Below, in pieces: positions 1 to 9,223 of a stretch of DNA of 64,000 nucleotides. Origin of the DNA: Streptomyces sp. I05A-00742 (GTDB lineage: Bacteria > Actinomycetota > Actinomycetes > Streptomycetales > Streptomycetaceae); contig NZ_JABETO010000010.1 of the NCBI RefSeq assembly GCF_013055795.1, positions 126,215-190,214 on the forward strand, given 5' to 3'. The notes beneath the pieces were generated by a model that made no database searches, was not told the DNA's origin, and saw nothing but the letters and a program-made list of their open reading frames with translations. The position numbers and the translations under genes were made by a program. Within the stretch, counting starts at the first letter, position 1, and each line of letters begins with the position of its first letter.

Positions 1-10
1 GTCTCAGCCC

Positions 11-94
11 GTCCGGCGTTTGAGGACAACCGCGCGGAGCGCGGTTTCAAGGGGGTTGCGGGGGCACCCCCCGCAGAAACGGTGAAAGGGCGGG
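11..94 (+). repeat. Interspersed hairpin repeat
   Basis: This non-coding element carries two hairpins, one with arms at 28-35 and 39-46 and one with arms at 57-64 and 67-75, followed by a tail reading GAAACGGTGAAAGGGCGGG at 76-94. A related tail recurs at 14325-14345. From memory, such elements (a GTCCGGCGTTTGAGGAC start and a GAAACGGTGAAAGG end) are common between Streptomyces genes. It lies just past the stop of the leftward gene at 107-976, so it may also work as a terminator. That role is inferred. Confidence 0.6.
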
Positions 95-106
95 ACCGGG
101 GCACCC

Positions 107-976
107 TCACCGAAACACCGACGGCGGCGGCTCCGGCGAAGGCCGCGCACTCGCGTCCGTCACGGCCGCGGCCCCGCCGCAGAAGTCGTCCAAGGACGAG
201 CCGTGCTCAACACGCCCCTGCTGCGGATCCGTCGCACAGCGGCGCGTCAACTCGGCCACCGGAAGCGGAACATCCGACGCCACAAGAATCGCGTTGCCGA
301 ACCGCCGCCCCCGCAGAACAGCCGGCTCCGCCGCCAGGCACAGCTCGGGAAAGACCGTCCGCACGGTCGCCACCTGCGACTTGACGAAGGCGAGGGGCGA
401 ACCGTCGGCCAGATTGGCCGCGTAGCAGCCGCCGGGCCGCAAGACCCGCCGCACATCGGCGACGAACTCGGCGCTGGTGAGATGGGCGGGGGTGCGGGCG
501 CCGGCGAAGACGTCGGCGATGATGAGGTCGGCCCAGGCGTCGGGCACCTTGGCGAGTACCGAGCGCGCGTCGCCGCCGCGGACGCGGATCCGCCAGGCGG
601 GGTCGAGGGGCAGTTCGCGCCGGACGAAGGCGACGAGGGGTGCGTCGATCTCGACGACCTGCTGGGTGGAGCGCGGCCGGGTGGCGGCGACGTAGCGGGC
701 GAGGGTGAAGGCGCCGCCGCCGAGGTGGAGGGCGTGGACCGGGCGGCCGGGCGGGGCCACGAGGTCGGCGACGTGGCCGAGCCGCCGCTGGTAGGAGAAG
801 TCGAGGTGGGTGGGATCGTCGGGGTCCACGTGGGACTGGGGGGCGCCGTCGATCAGCAGGGTCCGGGCGCGCGGCCGGTCACGGTCCGGCTCCAGCTCCG
901 CGAGACCACCCGCCACCTGCGCGGTGACCGGTTCCGCGGCGCGTCCGCGCCCTGTTCTCTGCTTGCCCTTTGCCAC
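107..976 (-). CDS. Spermidine-synthase-like SAM-fold protein
   Basis: This 289-residue protein has the Rossmann fold of the spermidine synthase / class I methyltransferase group. The sequence shows a glycine-rich HLGGGAFTLARY loop near residue 85, an acidic VEIDAPLV strand end, a GGDAR turn and LIIADVFAGARTPAHL, which matches the catalytic-Asp region of polyamine synthases. The usual N-terminal membrane domain of fused actinobacterial homologues is absent. No polyamine genes are adjacent, so the substrate is unknown. A methyltransferase role is equally possible. The fold is clear and the reaction is not. Confidence 0.75.
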   Translation of the reverse strand: MAKGKQRTGRGRAAEPVTAQVAGGLAELEPDRDRPRARTLLIDGAPQSHVDPDDPTHLDFSYQRRLGHVADLVAPPGRPVHALHLGGGAFTLARYVAATRPRSTQQVVEIDAPLVAFVRRELPLDPAWRIRVRGGDARSVLAKVPDAWADLIIADVFAGARTPAHLTSAEFVADVRRVLRPGGCYAANLADGSPLAFVKSQVATVRTVFPELCLAAEPAVLRGRRFGNAILVASDVPLPVAELTRRCATDPQQGRVEHGSSLDDFCGGAAAVTDASARPSPEPPPSVFR

Positions 977-1010
977 CCGGCAAGTATCGCCCGACGGCCG
1001 GCAGCGGAGG

Positions 1011-1448
1011 TCAGCGGCAGCGGTCCACGGCCTCGATGGTGCGGGCCGCCTCCCCGAGCGCGGCCCGCAGCACGACCGGGTCGGTGGCCTCGGAGAGCGC
1101 CGCGTCCGGGGCGACGAGCCAGCCGCTGCCGGTGACGGGCGGTTCCTGGCGGCCGGCGCGCAGGCCGCGCCCGTACGTCTGGGTGCAGGCGCTGCCGGGG
1201 ACGTCCCAGCCGGCCGCGGTACCGGCGGGGACGAGGAAGCCGAGGGTGTGGCACTCGCCGTCGTGCAGCACGGGCCCGACGCCGTCGCGGAGCCGGAGGA
1301 TGTCGACCGCCTCCAGGCCCTGTCGGGCGGGCACGGTGACCAGGTCGCACGGGGTGACCTCGCCCGGCCCCCGGGCGGGGCGCGCGGCCGGGCCGTGTCC
1401 GGGGCGCGCCTGGTGCGGGGGCGCCGTCCGCGAGCCGCCGATGTTCAC
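1011..1448 (-). CDS. Small conserved-looking protein, prim-pol-like pattern
   Basis: The reading frame extends upstream to 1526. I prefer the GTG at 1448 because GGAAG and GGAG sequences lie just before it and the upstream part is low in complexity; this gives 145 residues. The core (CDLVTVPARQGLEAV, then GPVLHDGECHTLGFLVP, then GSGWLVAPD) has the same order of features as the protein at 10025-10597 (VLPCGRAFDVI, GPVAAQQGRLLLFAAPG, ARWVVAPD). The two may be distant paralogues. Streptomyces proteins with this pattern are often named bifunctional DNA primase/polymerase, but I see no catalytic acidic motif, so the function is unknown. Confidence 0.5.
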   Translation of the reverse strand: MNIGGSRTAPPHQARPGHGPAARPARGPGEVTPCDLVTVPARQGLEAVDILRLRDGVGPVLHDGECHTLGFLVPAGTAAGWDVPGSACTQTYGRGLRAGRQEPPVTGSGWLVAPDAALSEATDPVVLRAALGEAARTIEAVDRCR

Positions 1449-1770
1449 TCCGGCTTCCGCCAAGGGGAACGCCTCCTCCGCACGTTTCGCTGACCTGTCG
1501 CTGCCGCTCCGAGCCGGGTCGGCCACCGCCTGGCACGGTCGGCCGGCACACGCTCGTACTGTTCAACTCCCCTGGCCTGTCAACGGCTACGGCGCCACGC
1601 CGCCATAAAGGATGGCAGTTCATGGCGGATCGCGAGTGGGATATCCGTTTTGTAGGCAAACCGGACGTACCGGCTGTCGGGGAGCCGGTACGGTCATCTC
1701 CGCCGCACGGCAGCACCACCGTCCGTCCCGGGTGTCGGCGGGACGGTACTCGCCAGGAGAGGGCCCGGCC

Positions 1771-3189
1771 ATGGCGTCGCCCCACGCGTCCCCTTCACCT
1801 CGTCCCCCCCGCCCGAACACCGCCTTCCGGGAGCTGCGCGGACCGCGCTCACCTGGGGAGTTCGCGGCCGCGGTCCGGCGTGCGGCACGCGAGATCGGGG
1901 AACAAGTGGCGTGCGACGCCCGCTACATCGGACGCGTCGAATCCGGCGAGATCCGATGCCCCAACTACGCCTACGAGCGGGTATTCCGTCATATGTTCCC
2001 CGGTCTCGAACCGGCCGACATGGGCTTCCCGCCCCGCGAGACCGTGCGGGGACGGGGGGCGCGCAAGAAGGGCGGCGCGCCGTCCGCACACACCGAAAGC
2101 CCCGCCGACGCCTGTGACGACGCGGGTCCCGGCACGTCCGGCCCCGGGTACGTCGGCACCTCCGACACCGGCGGCATCAGCGACGAGGAGAGCGACGTGT
2201 TGCGTCGCGCGTTCATGACCCATGGCACGGCCGCGGTGGCCGTCGTCTCGCTGGGGGGCGTCGCGGGCGCCCGCCCGCAGCGCCACGCCGGGGAGGCGGA
2301 GGCCGCCGCGGTGGAACAGGCCGTCCGGCGGATCCGGCTGCTCGACGACCGGCACGGCGCGGACAGCCTCTACCGGCGCGCGGGACGGCCCCTGCGGGCG
2401 GCGTACGACCTGCTCGACGCCGAGACGCGGCGGCAGTCGGTCGCCGACCGGCTGCACACGGGCGCCGGTGAACTGGCGATCTCGGTGGGCTGGCTGGCGC
2501 ACGATTCCGGCCGCTTCTCCGACGCCCGCTCGCACTACGCGGAGGCCCTGGCGACCGCCCGGGTCGCCGGGGACCCGGCGCTGGAGGCGCACGCCTTCTG
2601 CAACACCGCGTTCCTGGCCCGGGACGCGGGCCGGCCCCGGGAGGCGGTACGGGCCGCGCAGGCCGCGCAGCACGCCGGCCGGCGGCTGGGCTCGGCGCGG
2701 CTGATGTCCCTGCTGGCCCTGCGGGAGGCGGGCGGCTGGGCCCGGCTGGGCGACCGGGCGGCGTGCGAGGGGGCCCTGCTGCGGGCCCGGACGCTCTTCG
2801 GGCGGGGTGCGGGCGACGCCGACCCCGAGTGGATGACGTTTTTCGGCGAGGCGGAGCTGGAGGGCCTGGAGGCCCAGTGCTGGTCCGCCCTCGGCGACCG
2901 GACCCGGGCGGCCGAGCACGGCGAGCGGGCCGTGGCCCTGGCAGATCCGCACTTCGCGCGGAACATCGCGCTCTACACCGCGCAGCTCGCGGACGACCTC
3001 GCGGGAGGCGGGGCACCGGACGCCGCCGCGGCGGCGGCGGGCCGGGTGCTGGACCTGCTGACCCAGGTCCAGTCCAGCCGTATCCGGGCGATGCTCGCCG
3101 CCACCGCCCGGACCCTCCGTCCGCGTACGGACGCCCCGGGGGTGGCGTCGTTCCTCGAACGGCACGACGCGGCGCGGCTGTCCGCCTGA
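1771..3189 (+). CDS. XRE-type regulator with TPR-like C-terminal region
   Basis: This is a 472-residue cytoplasmic regulator. The ATG at 1771 was chosen because the upstream extension is low-quality sequence. Residues about 25-75 (EFAAAVRRAAREIGEQV followed by DARYIGRVESGEIRCP) form an XRE-like helix-turn-helix. After a disordered acidic linker comes RRAFMTHGTAAVAVVSLGG, a short hydrophobic patch also common in Streptomyces NsdA-like regulators. The rest is alpha-helical with TPR-like repeats such as FSDARSHYAEALATARVAGDPALEAHAFCNTA. Proteins of this layout usually affect development or antibiotic production. The target here is unknown. Confidence 0.7.
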   Translation: MASPHASPSPRPPRPNTAFRELRGPRSPGEFAAAVRRAAREIGEQVACDARYIGRVESGEIRCPNYAYERVFRHMFPGLEPADMGFPPRETVRGRGARKKGGAPSAHTESPADACDDAGPGTSGPGYVGTSDTGGISDEESDVLRRAFMTHGTAAVAVVSLGGVAGARPQRHAGEAEAAAVEQAVRRIRLLDDRHGADSLYRRAGRPLRAAYDLLDAETRRQSVADRLHTGAGELAISVGWLAHDSGRFSDARSHYAEALATARVAGDPALEAHAFCNTAFLARDAGRPREAVRAAQAAQHAGRRLGSARLMSLLALREAGGWARLGDRAACEGALLRARTLFGRGAGDADPEWMTFFGEAELEGLEAQCWSALGDRTRAAEHGERAVALADPHFARNIALYTAQLADDLAGGGAPDAAAAAAGRVLDLLTQVQSSRIRAMLAATARTLRPRTDAPGVASFLERHDAARLSA

Positions 3190-3207
3190 CGGGTCCCGGG
3201 GGCCGCG

Positions 3208-3801
3208 TCAGCCCAGGTGGCCGGTGTCGTTCCACCGCTCGATCGCGGGCTCGCCGTACGCCCAGCCCAGGATCGACAGCGAGGTCGGCTCCAGCCGGAC
3301 GCGCGCCGCGAACGACGCGTCGTAGCCGAGCCAGCGGGCGCCGAGGACGCGCAGGATGTGGCCGTGGGCGAAGACCAGGACGTCGCGGTCGGCCGAGCGC
3401 GCCCAGGCGACGACCTCGTCGGCGCGGGCGGAGACCTCGGCGAGCGTCTCGCCCCCGGGGACGCCGTCGCGCCAGATCAGCCAGCCGGGGCGGCGCTCCT
3501 TGATCTCGGCGGGGGTCATGCCCTCGTAGGCGCCGTAGTCGAACTCCATGAGCGCGTCCCAGTCGGCGGCCCGCTCGCCGAAGCCCGCGAGCTCACAGGT
3601 CTCCCTGGCGCGGACGAGGGGACTGGTGCGGACCTCGACGTCCGGCAGTCCGTCCCAGGGCGCGCGGTGCAGGCGCTCGCCCAGGAGCTTCGCCCCGCGC
3701 CGGCCCTCGTCGAGGAGCGGGATGTCCGTGCGGCCGGTGTGCTTGCCGGACAGCGACCACTCGGTCTGTCCGTGCCGGGCCAGCAGGATGCGCGGTGCCA
3801 T
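3208..3801 (-). CDS. Histidine phosphatase (phosphoglycerate mutase family)
   Basis: This 197-residue enzyme is of the phosphoglycerate-mutase-like superfamily. The catalytic RHG motif sits at the N-terminus ([10 protein letters not shown]) with the expected TDIPL after it, the second catalytic acid is in [12 protein letters not shown], and the second histidine is in [11 protein letters not shown]. The ATG at 3801 follows GGGAG and directly precedes the RHG strand, as usual. It probably dephosphorylates a small phosphorylated metabolite rather than acting in glycolysis, because the length and the EFDYGAYEG signature fit the broad-specificity branch. It converges with the regulator gene at 1771-3189, with an 18-base gap. 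Confidence 0.85.
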   Translation of the reverse strand: MAPRILLARHGQTEWSLSGKHTGRTDIPLLDEGRRGAKLLGERLHRAPWDGLPDVEVRTSPLVRARETCELAGFGERAADWDALMEFDYGAYEGMTPAEIKERRPGWLIWRDGVPGGETLAEVSARADEVVAWARSADRDVLVFAHGHILRVLGARWLGYDASFAARVRLEPTSLSILGWAYGEPAIERWNDTGHLG

Positions 3802-4106
3802 GGAGCGGGCTCCCTCGGATGTCTCGGTGAATTGCGCCACAAAGGTGGCTTCGATCGGCGATTCCACGGCGTACACGGTGTATCGGCGTGGATCGTGCGG
3901 AGCCCTTTCGGACCCGACGGAACTATCATCACTCACTTGCGCCACAGGCAACCCAGGGCCCGGTGAGGACGTCTTCCTCCTCACGCGCCGGACCCCAGAA
4001 CCGAACACGGGATGACCGCGGTCTTTCCGGGGAGCCACGGGGCGGTGTGCGACACATGCGGCGTACACCGTACGGTTGCATGCGCGCTTGTTGGCCGCCT
4101 GAACAC
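3802..4106. other. Divergent intergenic region, no gene seen
   Basis: These 305 bases separate the leftward phosphatase gene from the rightward PAP2-type gene and must hold both promoters. I see no RNA gene, no convincing terminator and no strong operator. The upstream extensions of the flanking reading frames into it lack family similarity. Confidence 0.5.
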
Positions 4107-5144
4107 ATGGAGAGCGTCCGGATGTACCGCACCGCACCACTCGGTAAGCGGCCGCGCTGGTGGACCGAACTGCCGCTGATCGCCGCCGTCTACGCGATGT
4201 ACTCGGCAGGCCGCCTGCTCGTCCGGGGTGACGAGGCATCCGCAGTCGATCACGGTCTGTCCATACTCGACTTCGAGAAGCAGTTCCGAATAAATTTCGA
4301 GAGCCCGCTCAACCGGCTGTTCACGGAGCACGCGAGCCTCGGCGTCCCCGCGGACTTCGCGTACGCCTCCCTGCACTACATCCTCACCCCGGCCGTCCTC
4401 GTCTGGATGTTCCGGCGCCGCCCGGAGCACTACCGCCGGGTCAGGACCTGGCTGATGACCTCCACACTCATCGGCCTGGTGGGCTTCACCCTCCTGCCCA
4501 CCTGCCCGCCCCGCCTCCTCGACGACGTGTACGGCTTTCGCGACACCATGGAGCAGTACTCCGCGTACGGCTGGTGGGGCGGCGAGGCCAGCGCGCCGCG
4601 CGGCCTCGGCGGGCTCACCAACCAGTTCGCGGCCATGCCGAGCCTGCATGTCGGCTGGGCCCTGTGGTGCGGCGTCGTGCTGTGGCGGTACGGGCGCGGC
4701 CCGTTGTCGAAGATCATCGGCGTGGCGTACCCGCTCGCCATCACGCTCGTGGTCATGGGCACCGCCAACCACTACTTCCTGGACGCCGTCGCCGGTGTCG
4801 CCGTCATGGGCGTCGGCCTCCTGCTGACCCGGCCCGCGCTGCGGCTCGGCGAGCGGATCCGCGGCCGGTCCCCCCGGTCCCTGCCGTCCCTCGACACCGT
4901 CCGGCCGGCGGAATCGCCGGAGACCCCGGCGATTGTCAGTGGCGGATGCGAGACTTCGCCAGGTACTGCGCGCCCGCGCCGGACCGCTCCCGGCACGCCC
5001 GTCGGGGCCGGCCTGCCGGGTGCGCCGGAGAGACAGCGCGAGGCGGACGGCAGTGACCACATCCCTTCGGAACTCCCCCGGCAGGCGACCCGCGAAGGAG
5101 CCGGCGACAGCCGGCCCGACGGCGCTCCGGCAGCGGCTCACTGA
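4107..5144 (+). CDS. PAP2 / inositol phosphorylceramide synthase-like membrane protein
   Basis: This multi-pass membrane protein of about 345 residues belongs to the PAP2-like lipid phosphatase/transferase superfamily, in the branch related to inositol phosphorylceramide synthase. Visible motifs are [19 protein letters not shown] (motif with the SxH centre) and [14 protein letters not shown], which supplies the third-motif histidine and aspartate. The alternative ATG at 4122 ([14 protein letters not shown]) is also reasonable. The last 100 or so residues are hydrophilic and disordered, and the coding end overlaps the next gene by 92 bases. It probably moves or removes a phospholipid head group at the membrane. 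Confidence 0.8.
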   Translation: MESVRMYRTAPLGKRPRWWTELPLIAAVYAMYSAGRLLVRGDEASAVDHGLSILDFEKQFRINFESPLNRLFTEHASLGVPADFAYASLHYILTPAVLVWMFRRRPEHYRRVRTWLMTSTLIGLVGFTLLPTCPPRLLDDVYGFRDTMEQYSAYGWWGGEASAPRGLGGLTNQFAAMPSLHVGWALWCGVVLWRYGRGPLSKIIGVAYPLAITLVVMGTANHYFLDAVAGVAVMGVGLLLTRPALRLGERIRGRSPRSLPSLDTVRPAESPETPAIVSGGCETSPGTARPRRTAPGTPVGAGLPGAPERQREADGSDHIPSELPRQATREGAGDSRPDGAPAAAH

Positions 5145-6258
5145 GCTGCGCGGCCCGGCCGTCGCGGCGCGCCCGCTCGACGCGCGCGCCCTGGCGGCCC
5201 TGGCCGCCAACCCCGGCTGCCGCCGCCGCGCCCTGCTCGACGGCGCCGGGGTCGACAAGGCGGCGCTCGCCCAGGCCCTCGGCACGCCGGCCGCGTTCGG
5301 CCAGTCGCAGTTCGCCATCGCCCGCGGCAACGCCTTCGAGGCCCGCGTCAAGGCCGACGGCGGTGCCGAGCTCGTCCGGCTGCTGCGCGCGGCGCTCCCC
5401 GCCGAAGAGGCGGCCGAACCCCCGGAGTCCGTCGGCGCCCCCGACCTCTCCGCCGCCGGCCCCGAGGGCCGCACCGCCCGCACCGCCCTGGCCCTGCGCG
5501 ACGCCACGGCGGCCGGGCGCTGGACGGTGCTCGACCACCCCCTGCTGGCGCTCACCGTCGCCGGCACCCCGGCCTACCTGGAGCCGGACGCCGTCGTCGT
5601 CCACCCGGACGGCACCTGGACCGTGGTCGAGATCAAGTCCTTCGCCATGATCGACGGCTCGGCCGACGCCGCGAAGGCCGGGGCCGCGGCCCGCCAGGCG
5701 GCGGTCTACGCGCTCGCCCTGGAGACGGTCGCCGACCGGCTGCCGGGGCCCGCCCCCGAAGGCGGCCGGGTGCGCCACCGGGCGCTGCTCGTCTGCCCGA
5801 AGGACTTCTCCAACCTGCCGGCCGGCGCGCTCCTCGACCTCCGCAAGCAGCGGGCCACCACCCGCCGCCAGCTCGGCCGGCTGACCCGCGTCGAGGAGAT
5901 CGCCGCCGCCCTCCCGCCCGGCACCACGTTCGACCCGGACCGCCCCGCGGCGGAGCTGACCGCCGCCGTCGAGGCGGTCGACGCCGCGTACGCGCCGGAC
6001 TGCCTCGCCGCCTGCGAGCTTGCCTTCCACTGCCGCGACCGGGCCCGGGAGGCGGGCGAGGTCGGGCACCTGGGCCGGGCGGTCCGCTCCGGGCTGGGCG
6101 GGCTCACCACGGTCGGGGAGGTCCTCGCCGCGGCCCAAGGGCAGGACGCCTCCGACGACCCCGCCGTCGCCGCCCTCCGCCGGGCCGCCGCCCTGCGGGC
6201 CGAGGCCCTGGCGTGCGCGGGCGGGCAACGGCCCGGGAGCGGGGCGGCATGTCGCTGA
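5053..6258 (+). CDS. RecB/Cas4-like PD-(D/E)XK nuclease with four-cysteine Fe-S pattern
   Basis: The GTG start at 5053 gives 401 residues. The nuclease core is clear: ARGNAFEARVK (acidic helix near residue 92), LEPDAVVV with Asp179, and VVEIKSF with Glu193 and Lys195, together the PD-(D/E)XK triad. Four cysteines are placed as in Fe-S nucleases (Cas4, AddB, Dna2): Cys56 in NPGCRRRALL before the core, and Cys317, Cys321 and Cys327 in CLAACELAFHC after it. The family cleaves DNA ends or flaps and often partners a helicase. The helicase at 7814-9223 is in the same operon, and the stop overlaps the next start by 10 bases. The Fe-S cluster is inferred from spacing. Confidence 0.8.
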   Translation: MTTSLRNSPGRRPAKEPATAGPTALRQRLTELRGPAVAARPLDARALAALAANPGCRRRALLDGAGVDKAALAQALGTPAAFGQSQFAIARGNAFEARVKADGGAELVRLLRAALPAEEAAEPPESVGAPDLSAAGPEGRTARTALALRDATAAGRWTVLDHPLLALTVAGTPAYLEPDAVVVHPDGTWTVVEIKSFAMIDGSADAAKAGAAARQAAVYALALETVADRLPGPAPEGGRVRHRALLVCPKDFSNLPAGALLDLRKQRATTRRQLGRLTRVEEIAAALPPGTTFDPDRPAAELTAAVEAVDAAYAPDCLAACELAFHCRDRAREAGEVGHLGRAVRSGLGGLTTVGEVLAAAQGQDASDDPAVAALRRAAALRAEALACAGGQRPGSGAACR

Positions 6259-7817
6259 TCACCTCGCTCGCCCGGCTGGAGGCGCTGCACGCCGGCCGCG
6301 CCCGCCCCCTCGCCACCGTCCGCCACCGGCACCTCTCCGAGCGGCCGCTCGTCCTCGTCCCCCTGACCACCTCCGGCGAGACGGGCGCGCCGCTCGGCGC
6401 CCTCGTCGGCACCGACCGGGACGCGCCGCGCCTGCTGACCGTCCCCCAGCCGCGCGACCGCACCCTGCGGTTCACCTTCCTCGCGGAGCTCGCCGAGGCG
6501 GTGCTGCCGTATGTGGAGGGGTATGCGGACGACACGGTGACCGAGGAGCGCAAGGAGACCGACCCGGCGACCGGCCGCAGGACGACCGTCGAGGCCGAGC
6601 TGTGCGCGGACGCCCCGCAACTGCTCGTCCCCGGCCCGGCGGCGGTGGAGTACGTGCGGCTGCTCGGCCGGTCCATGCGCTTCCGGCGCACCGCCGAGGA
6701 GGACCCGTCCGCCGACTGGCCCGCGCCGCCCCGCGTCCCGCTGCTCGGCCGCTGGTTCACCCACTACGGGGAGCGGGCCCACATCCCCGGCACCTCCCTG
6801 CTGCTCCCCGTGACCCAGCTGCTGTCCCGGCACTGGGCCACCGGCCAGAGCCACCTGGAGGACCAGCACCTGGGTGCCCTGCTGGCCTGGATCGACCCGC
6901 CCGAGGGCAGCACCGGCCAGGAGGCGGCCCGGCAGGCCGAGACGGCGCGCGACACCGACGGGCTGCTGCTCCACCCTCCCGCCGGGCCCGCCACCGACCC
7001 GGCGTTCGACAACAAGCTGCTGGCACCCGCCATCGCCCGCTACGACCGCGCCCGCACCGCGGTACTGGAGACCGGTCGCGGAAACGCCGCGCTGCGCGCC
7101 GCCGACACCGGCATACGCGCCCTGCTCGAAGCGCAGCTGCGCCCGACCTGGGACGCCGTGTGGCGCGGCGTCGACCTGCTGCGCGCCCTCCCCGAGGCGG
7201 CCTCGGTCCCCGAGCGGTGGAAGCGCGACCGCTGGTCGTACACCGGCCACCGCGACCGGCTGCGGGCCGGCGAGCCGCCGCAGCCGCGCCGGGACGACGC
7301 GGTCACCGCTGCGCGCAAGCTCGCCGCCCGGGAGACCGCCCAGGCCCGGCTGGACGCGCGGGAGGCACTGGACGATCCGCTGGTCATGGCCGGGCGGCGG
7401 CTGGCGGGCGAGGCGTTCGCCGGGGAGGTCGCCGAGGTGGTCATGGCGTACTCGGAGGCGAAGGTCCCGCGCCCGCGCCCGCTCGTCACCGTCCGCACGG
7501 AGGACACGCCGCTGCTGGAGGACGGCGTCCGGGTGCACCGCGTACTGGCCGACGGCCGGGCGCAGACCGGTGAGTTCGTGGCGGCCGGTCCGGACGGGCT
7601 CACCGTCCGGCTGACCGGCGGCATGGGCCGCGGCAAGGTCCCCGACGAGGGGTCGGTGCCCGCGCCCGGTGATCATGTGTGCTGGACCCTGTTCGACCCC
7701 GTGCCCAGGGGCGGCCCGGAGCTGCCCGACCCCGAGCGGACGCCTTGGACCCACGGCGGCCCGCCGGGCGCCCCGGCCGAGGAGCCCGACCCGGTGACCG
7801 CGGAGGACTACCTGTGA
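6249..7817 (+). CDS. Unknown middle protein of nuclease-helicase operon
   Basis: The ATG at 6249 lies within the end of the nuclease gene and gives 522 residues; the stop TGA shares bases with the GTG of the helicase gene, so the three genes are surely co-translated. I recognise no domain. The N-terminal third is mixed alpha/beta, the middle (about residues 230-400) is helical and arginine-rich, and the last 100 residues (RPLVTVRTEDTPLLEDGVRV, then GEFVAAGPDGLTVRLTGG) look like a small beta-barrel. Position suggests a nucleic-acid-binding or bridging subunit between nuclease and helicase. That is inference from context only. Confidence 0.75.
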   Translation: MSLITSLARLEALHAGRARPLATVRHRHLSERPLVLVPLTTSGETGAPLGALVGTDRDAPRLLTVPQPRDRTLRFTFLAELAEAVLPYVEGYADDTVTEERKETDPATGRRTTVEAELCADAPQLLVPGPAAVEYVRLLGRSMRFRRTAEEDPSADWPAPPRVPLLGRWFTHYGERAHIPGTSLLLPVTQLLSRHWATGQSHLEDQHLGALLAWIDPPEGSTGQEAARQAETARDTDGLLLHPPAGPATDPAFDNKLLAPAIARYDRARTAVLETGRGNAALRAADTGIRALLEAQLRPTWDAVWRGVDLLRALPEAASVPERWKRDRWSYTGHRDRLRAGEPPQPRRDDAVTAARKLAARETAQARLDAREALDDPLVMAGRRLAGEAFAGEVAEVVMAYSEAKVPRPRPLVTVRTEDTPLLEDGVRVHRVLADGRAQTGEFVAAGPDGLTVRLTGGMGRGKVPDEGSVPAPGDHVCWTLFDPVPRGGPELPDPERTPWTHGGPPGAPAEEPDPVTAEDYL

Positions 7818-9223
7818 GCCAGGACATCGCCCCGCGCGGGCCGGCGCCGGAGCCGCCCGCCTTCGACCCGCCCTCGTTCGATCCGTCCGCCTTCGATCCG
7901 TCCGCCGCCGCGGCCGCCGCCACGGACGCGATCCTGCGCGACACCCTCGACGGCCGCCACCGCGGCGTCGTCGTCGACTCGCCGCCCGGCGCCGGCAAGT
8001 CGACGCTGGTCGTCCGGGCCGCCCTGGAGCTCGCCCGGGCCGGCCGCCCGCTGATGGTCGTCGCCCAGACCAACGCCCAGGTGGACGACCTGGTGCTGCG
8101 CCTCGCCGAGCAGGACCCCGAGCTCCCGGTCGGCCGGCTGCACAGCAGCGACCCGCAGCCGTACGACCCGGCGCTGGACGGCCTGGACCGGGTGATGACC
8201 TCCACGAAGGCCGCGGAGCTCGCCGGGCTGGACGTGGTGGTCTCCACCGCCGCGAAGTGGGCCCACACCAAGGTCGCCGAGCCCTGGGGCCAGGCGATCG
8301 TCGACGAGGCGTACCAAATGCGCTCGGACGCGCTGCTGGCCGTGGCGGGGCTGTTCGACCGGGCGCTGTTCGTCGGCGATCCGGGCCAGCTCGACCCGTT
8401 CAGCGTGGTGGGGGCCGAGGGGACGGCCCAGTGGGCCGGGCTGTCGTACGACCCGTCGGTGAGCGCGGTGAGCACGCTCCTCGCCCACAACCCCGGGCTG
8501 CCGCAGCACCGGCTGCCGGTCTCCTGGCGGCTCCCGGCGTCCGCCGCCCGGCTGGTCTCCGACGCGTTCTACCCGTACACGCGCTTCCGCAGCGGCACCG
8601 ACCACGGCGACCGACTGCTGGCCTTCGGCGTCCGACCGGACGGTTCCGCGGTGGACCGGGTGCTGGACGAGGCCGCCGCCTCGGGGTGGGGGCTGCTGGA
8701 GCTGCCCGAGCGGCACGTGCCGCGCACCGACCCGGAGGCGGTCGAGGCGGTGGCCCTGGTGGTGCGCCGGATGCTCGACCGGGGCGGTGCCGTGACCAGC
8801 GAGCGCTCCCCCGACGCCGTACCGCTCACCCCCGCCCGGATCGCCGTGGGCACCGCCCACCGGGACCAGGCGGCCGCCGTCCGGGCGGCCCTCGCGGGGC
8901 ACGGCGTGAGCGGCGTCACGGTGGACACCGCCAACCGGCTCCAGGGCCGCGAGTTCGACCTCACCGTGATCCTGCACCCGCTCTCCGGCCGCCCCGACGC
9001 GACCGCCTTCCACCTGGAGACGGGCCGGCTGTGCGTCCTGGCCTCCCGCCACCGGCACGCCTGCGTGGTGGTGTGCCGCGCGGGCGTGGACCGGCTGCTG
9101 GACGAGCACCCGTCGACGGAGCCGGTGCGGCTGGGGGTGGCGGTGAAGTTCCCGGATGGTTGGGAGGCGAACTTCGCGGTGCTCACCCACCTGAGCGAGC
9201 ACCGGGTGCGATGGCGACCCTGA
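7814..9223 (+). CDS. SF1 helicase, UPF1/Dna2-like
   Basis: This 469-residue protein has the superfamily 1B helicase motifs in order: Walker A DSPPGAGKSTL (Lys62), motif Ia VVAQTNAQVDDL, Walker B AIVDEAYQM (Asp164, Glu165), motif III FVGDPGQLDPF, motif V VDTANRLQGREFDLTV and motif VI LCVLASRHRHACVVV. The N-terminal 35 residues are a low-complexity FDP-rich segment. The GTG start overlaps the preceding stop as GTGA. With the Fe-S nuclease encoded upstream it reconstitutes the two activities of eukaryotic Dna2 in separate chains. Its C-terminal 24 codons are duplicated downstream. A role in DNA-end processing, repair or defence is inferred. Confidence 0.85.
   Translation: MSQDIAPRGPAPEPPAFDPPSFDPSAFDPSAAAAAATDAILRDTLDGRHRGVVVDSPPGAGKSTLVVRAALELARAGRPLMVVAQTNAQVDDLVLRLAEQDPELPVGRLHSSDPQPYDPALDGLDRVMTSTKAAELAGLDVVVSTAAKWAHTKVAEPWGQAIVDEAYQMRSDALLAVAGLFDRALFVGDPGQLDPFSVVGAEGTAQWAGLSYDPSVSAVSTLLAHNPGLPQHRLPVSWRLPASAARLVSDAFYPYTRFRSGTDHGDRLLAFGVRPDGSAVDRVLDEAAASGWGLLELPERHVPRTDPEAVEAVALVVRRMLDRGGAVTSERSPDAVPLTPARIAVGTAHRDQAAAVRAALAGHGVSGVTVDTANRLQGREFDLTVILHPLSGRPDATAFHLETGRLCVLASRHRHACVVVCRAGVDRLLDEHPSTEPVRLGVAVKFPDGWEANFAVLTHLSEHRVRWRP

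Noticed and set aside
5053-6258. A Cas4 protein belonging to the CRISPR array
   Set aside because: The nuclease has a Cas4-like pattern but lies about 33 kb from the array, is coupled to a helicase gene, and type I-E systems do not use Cas4.
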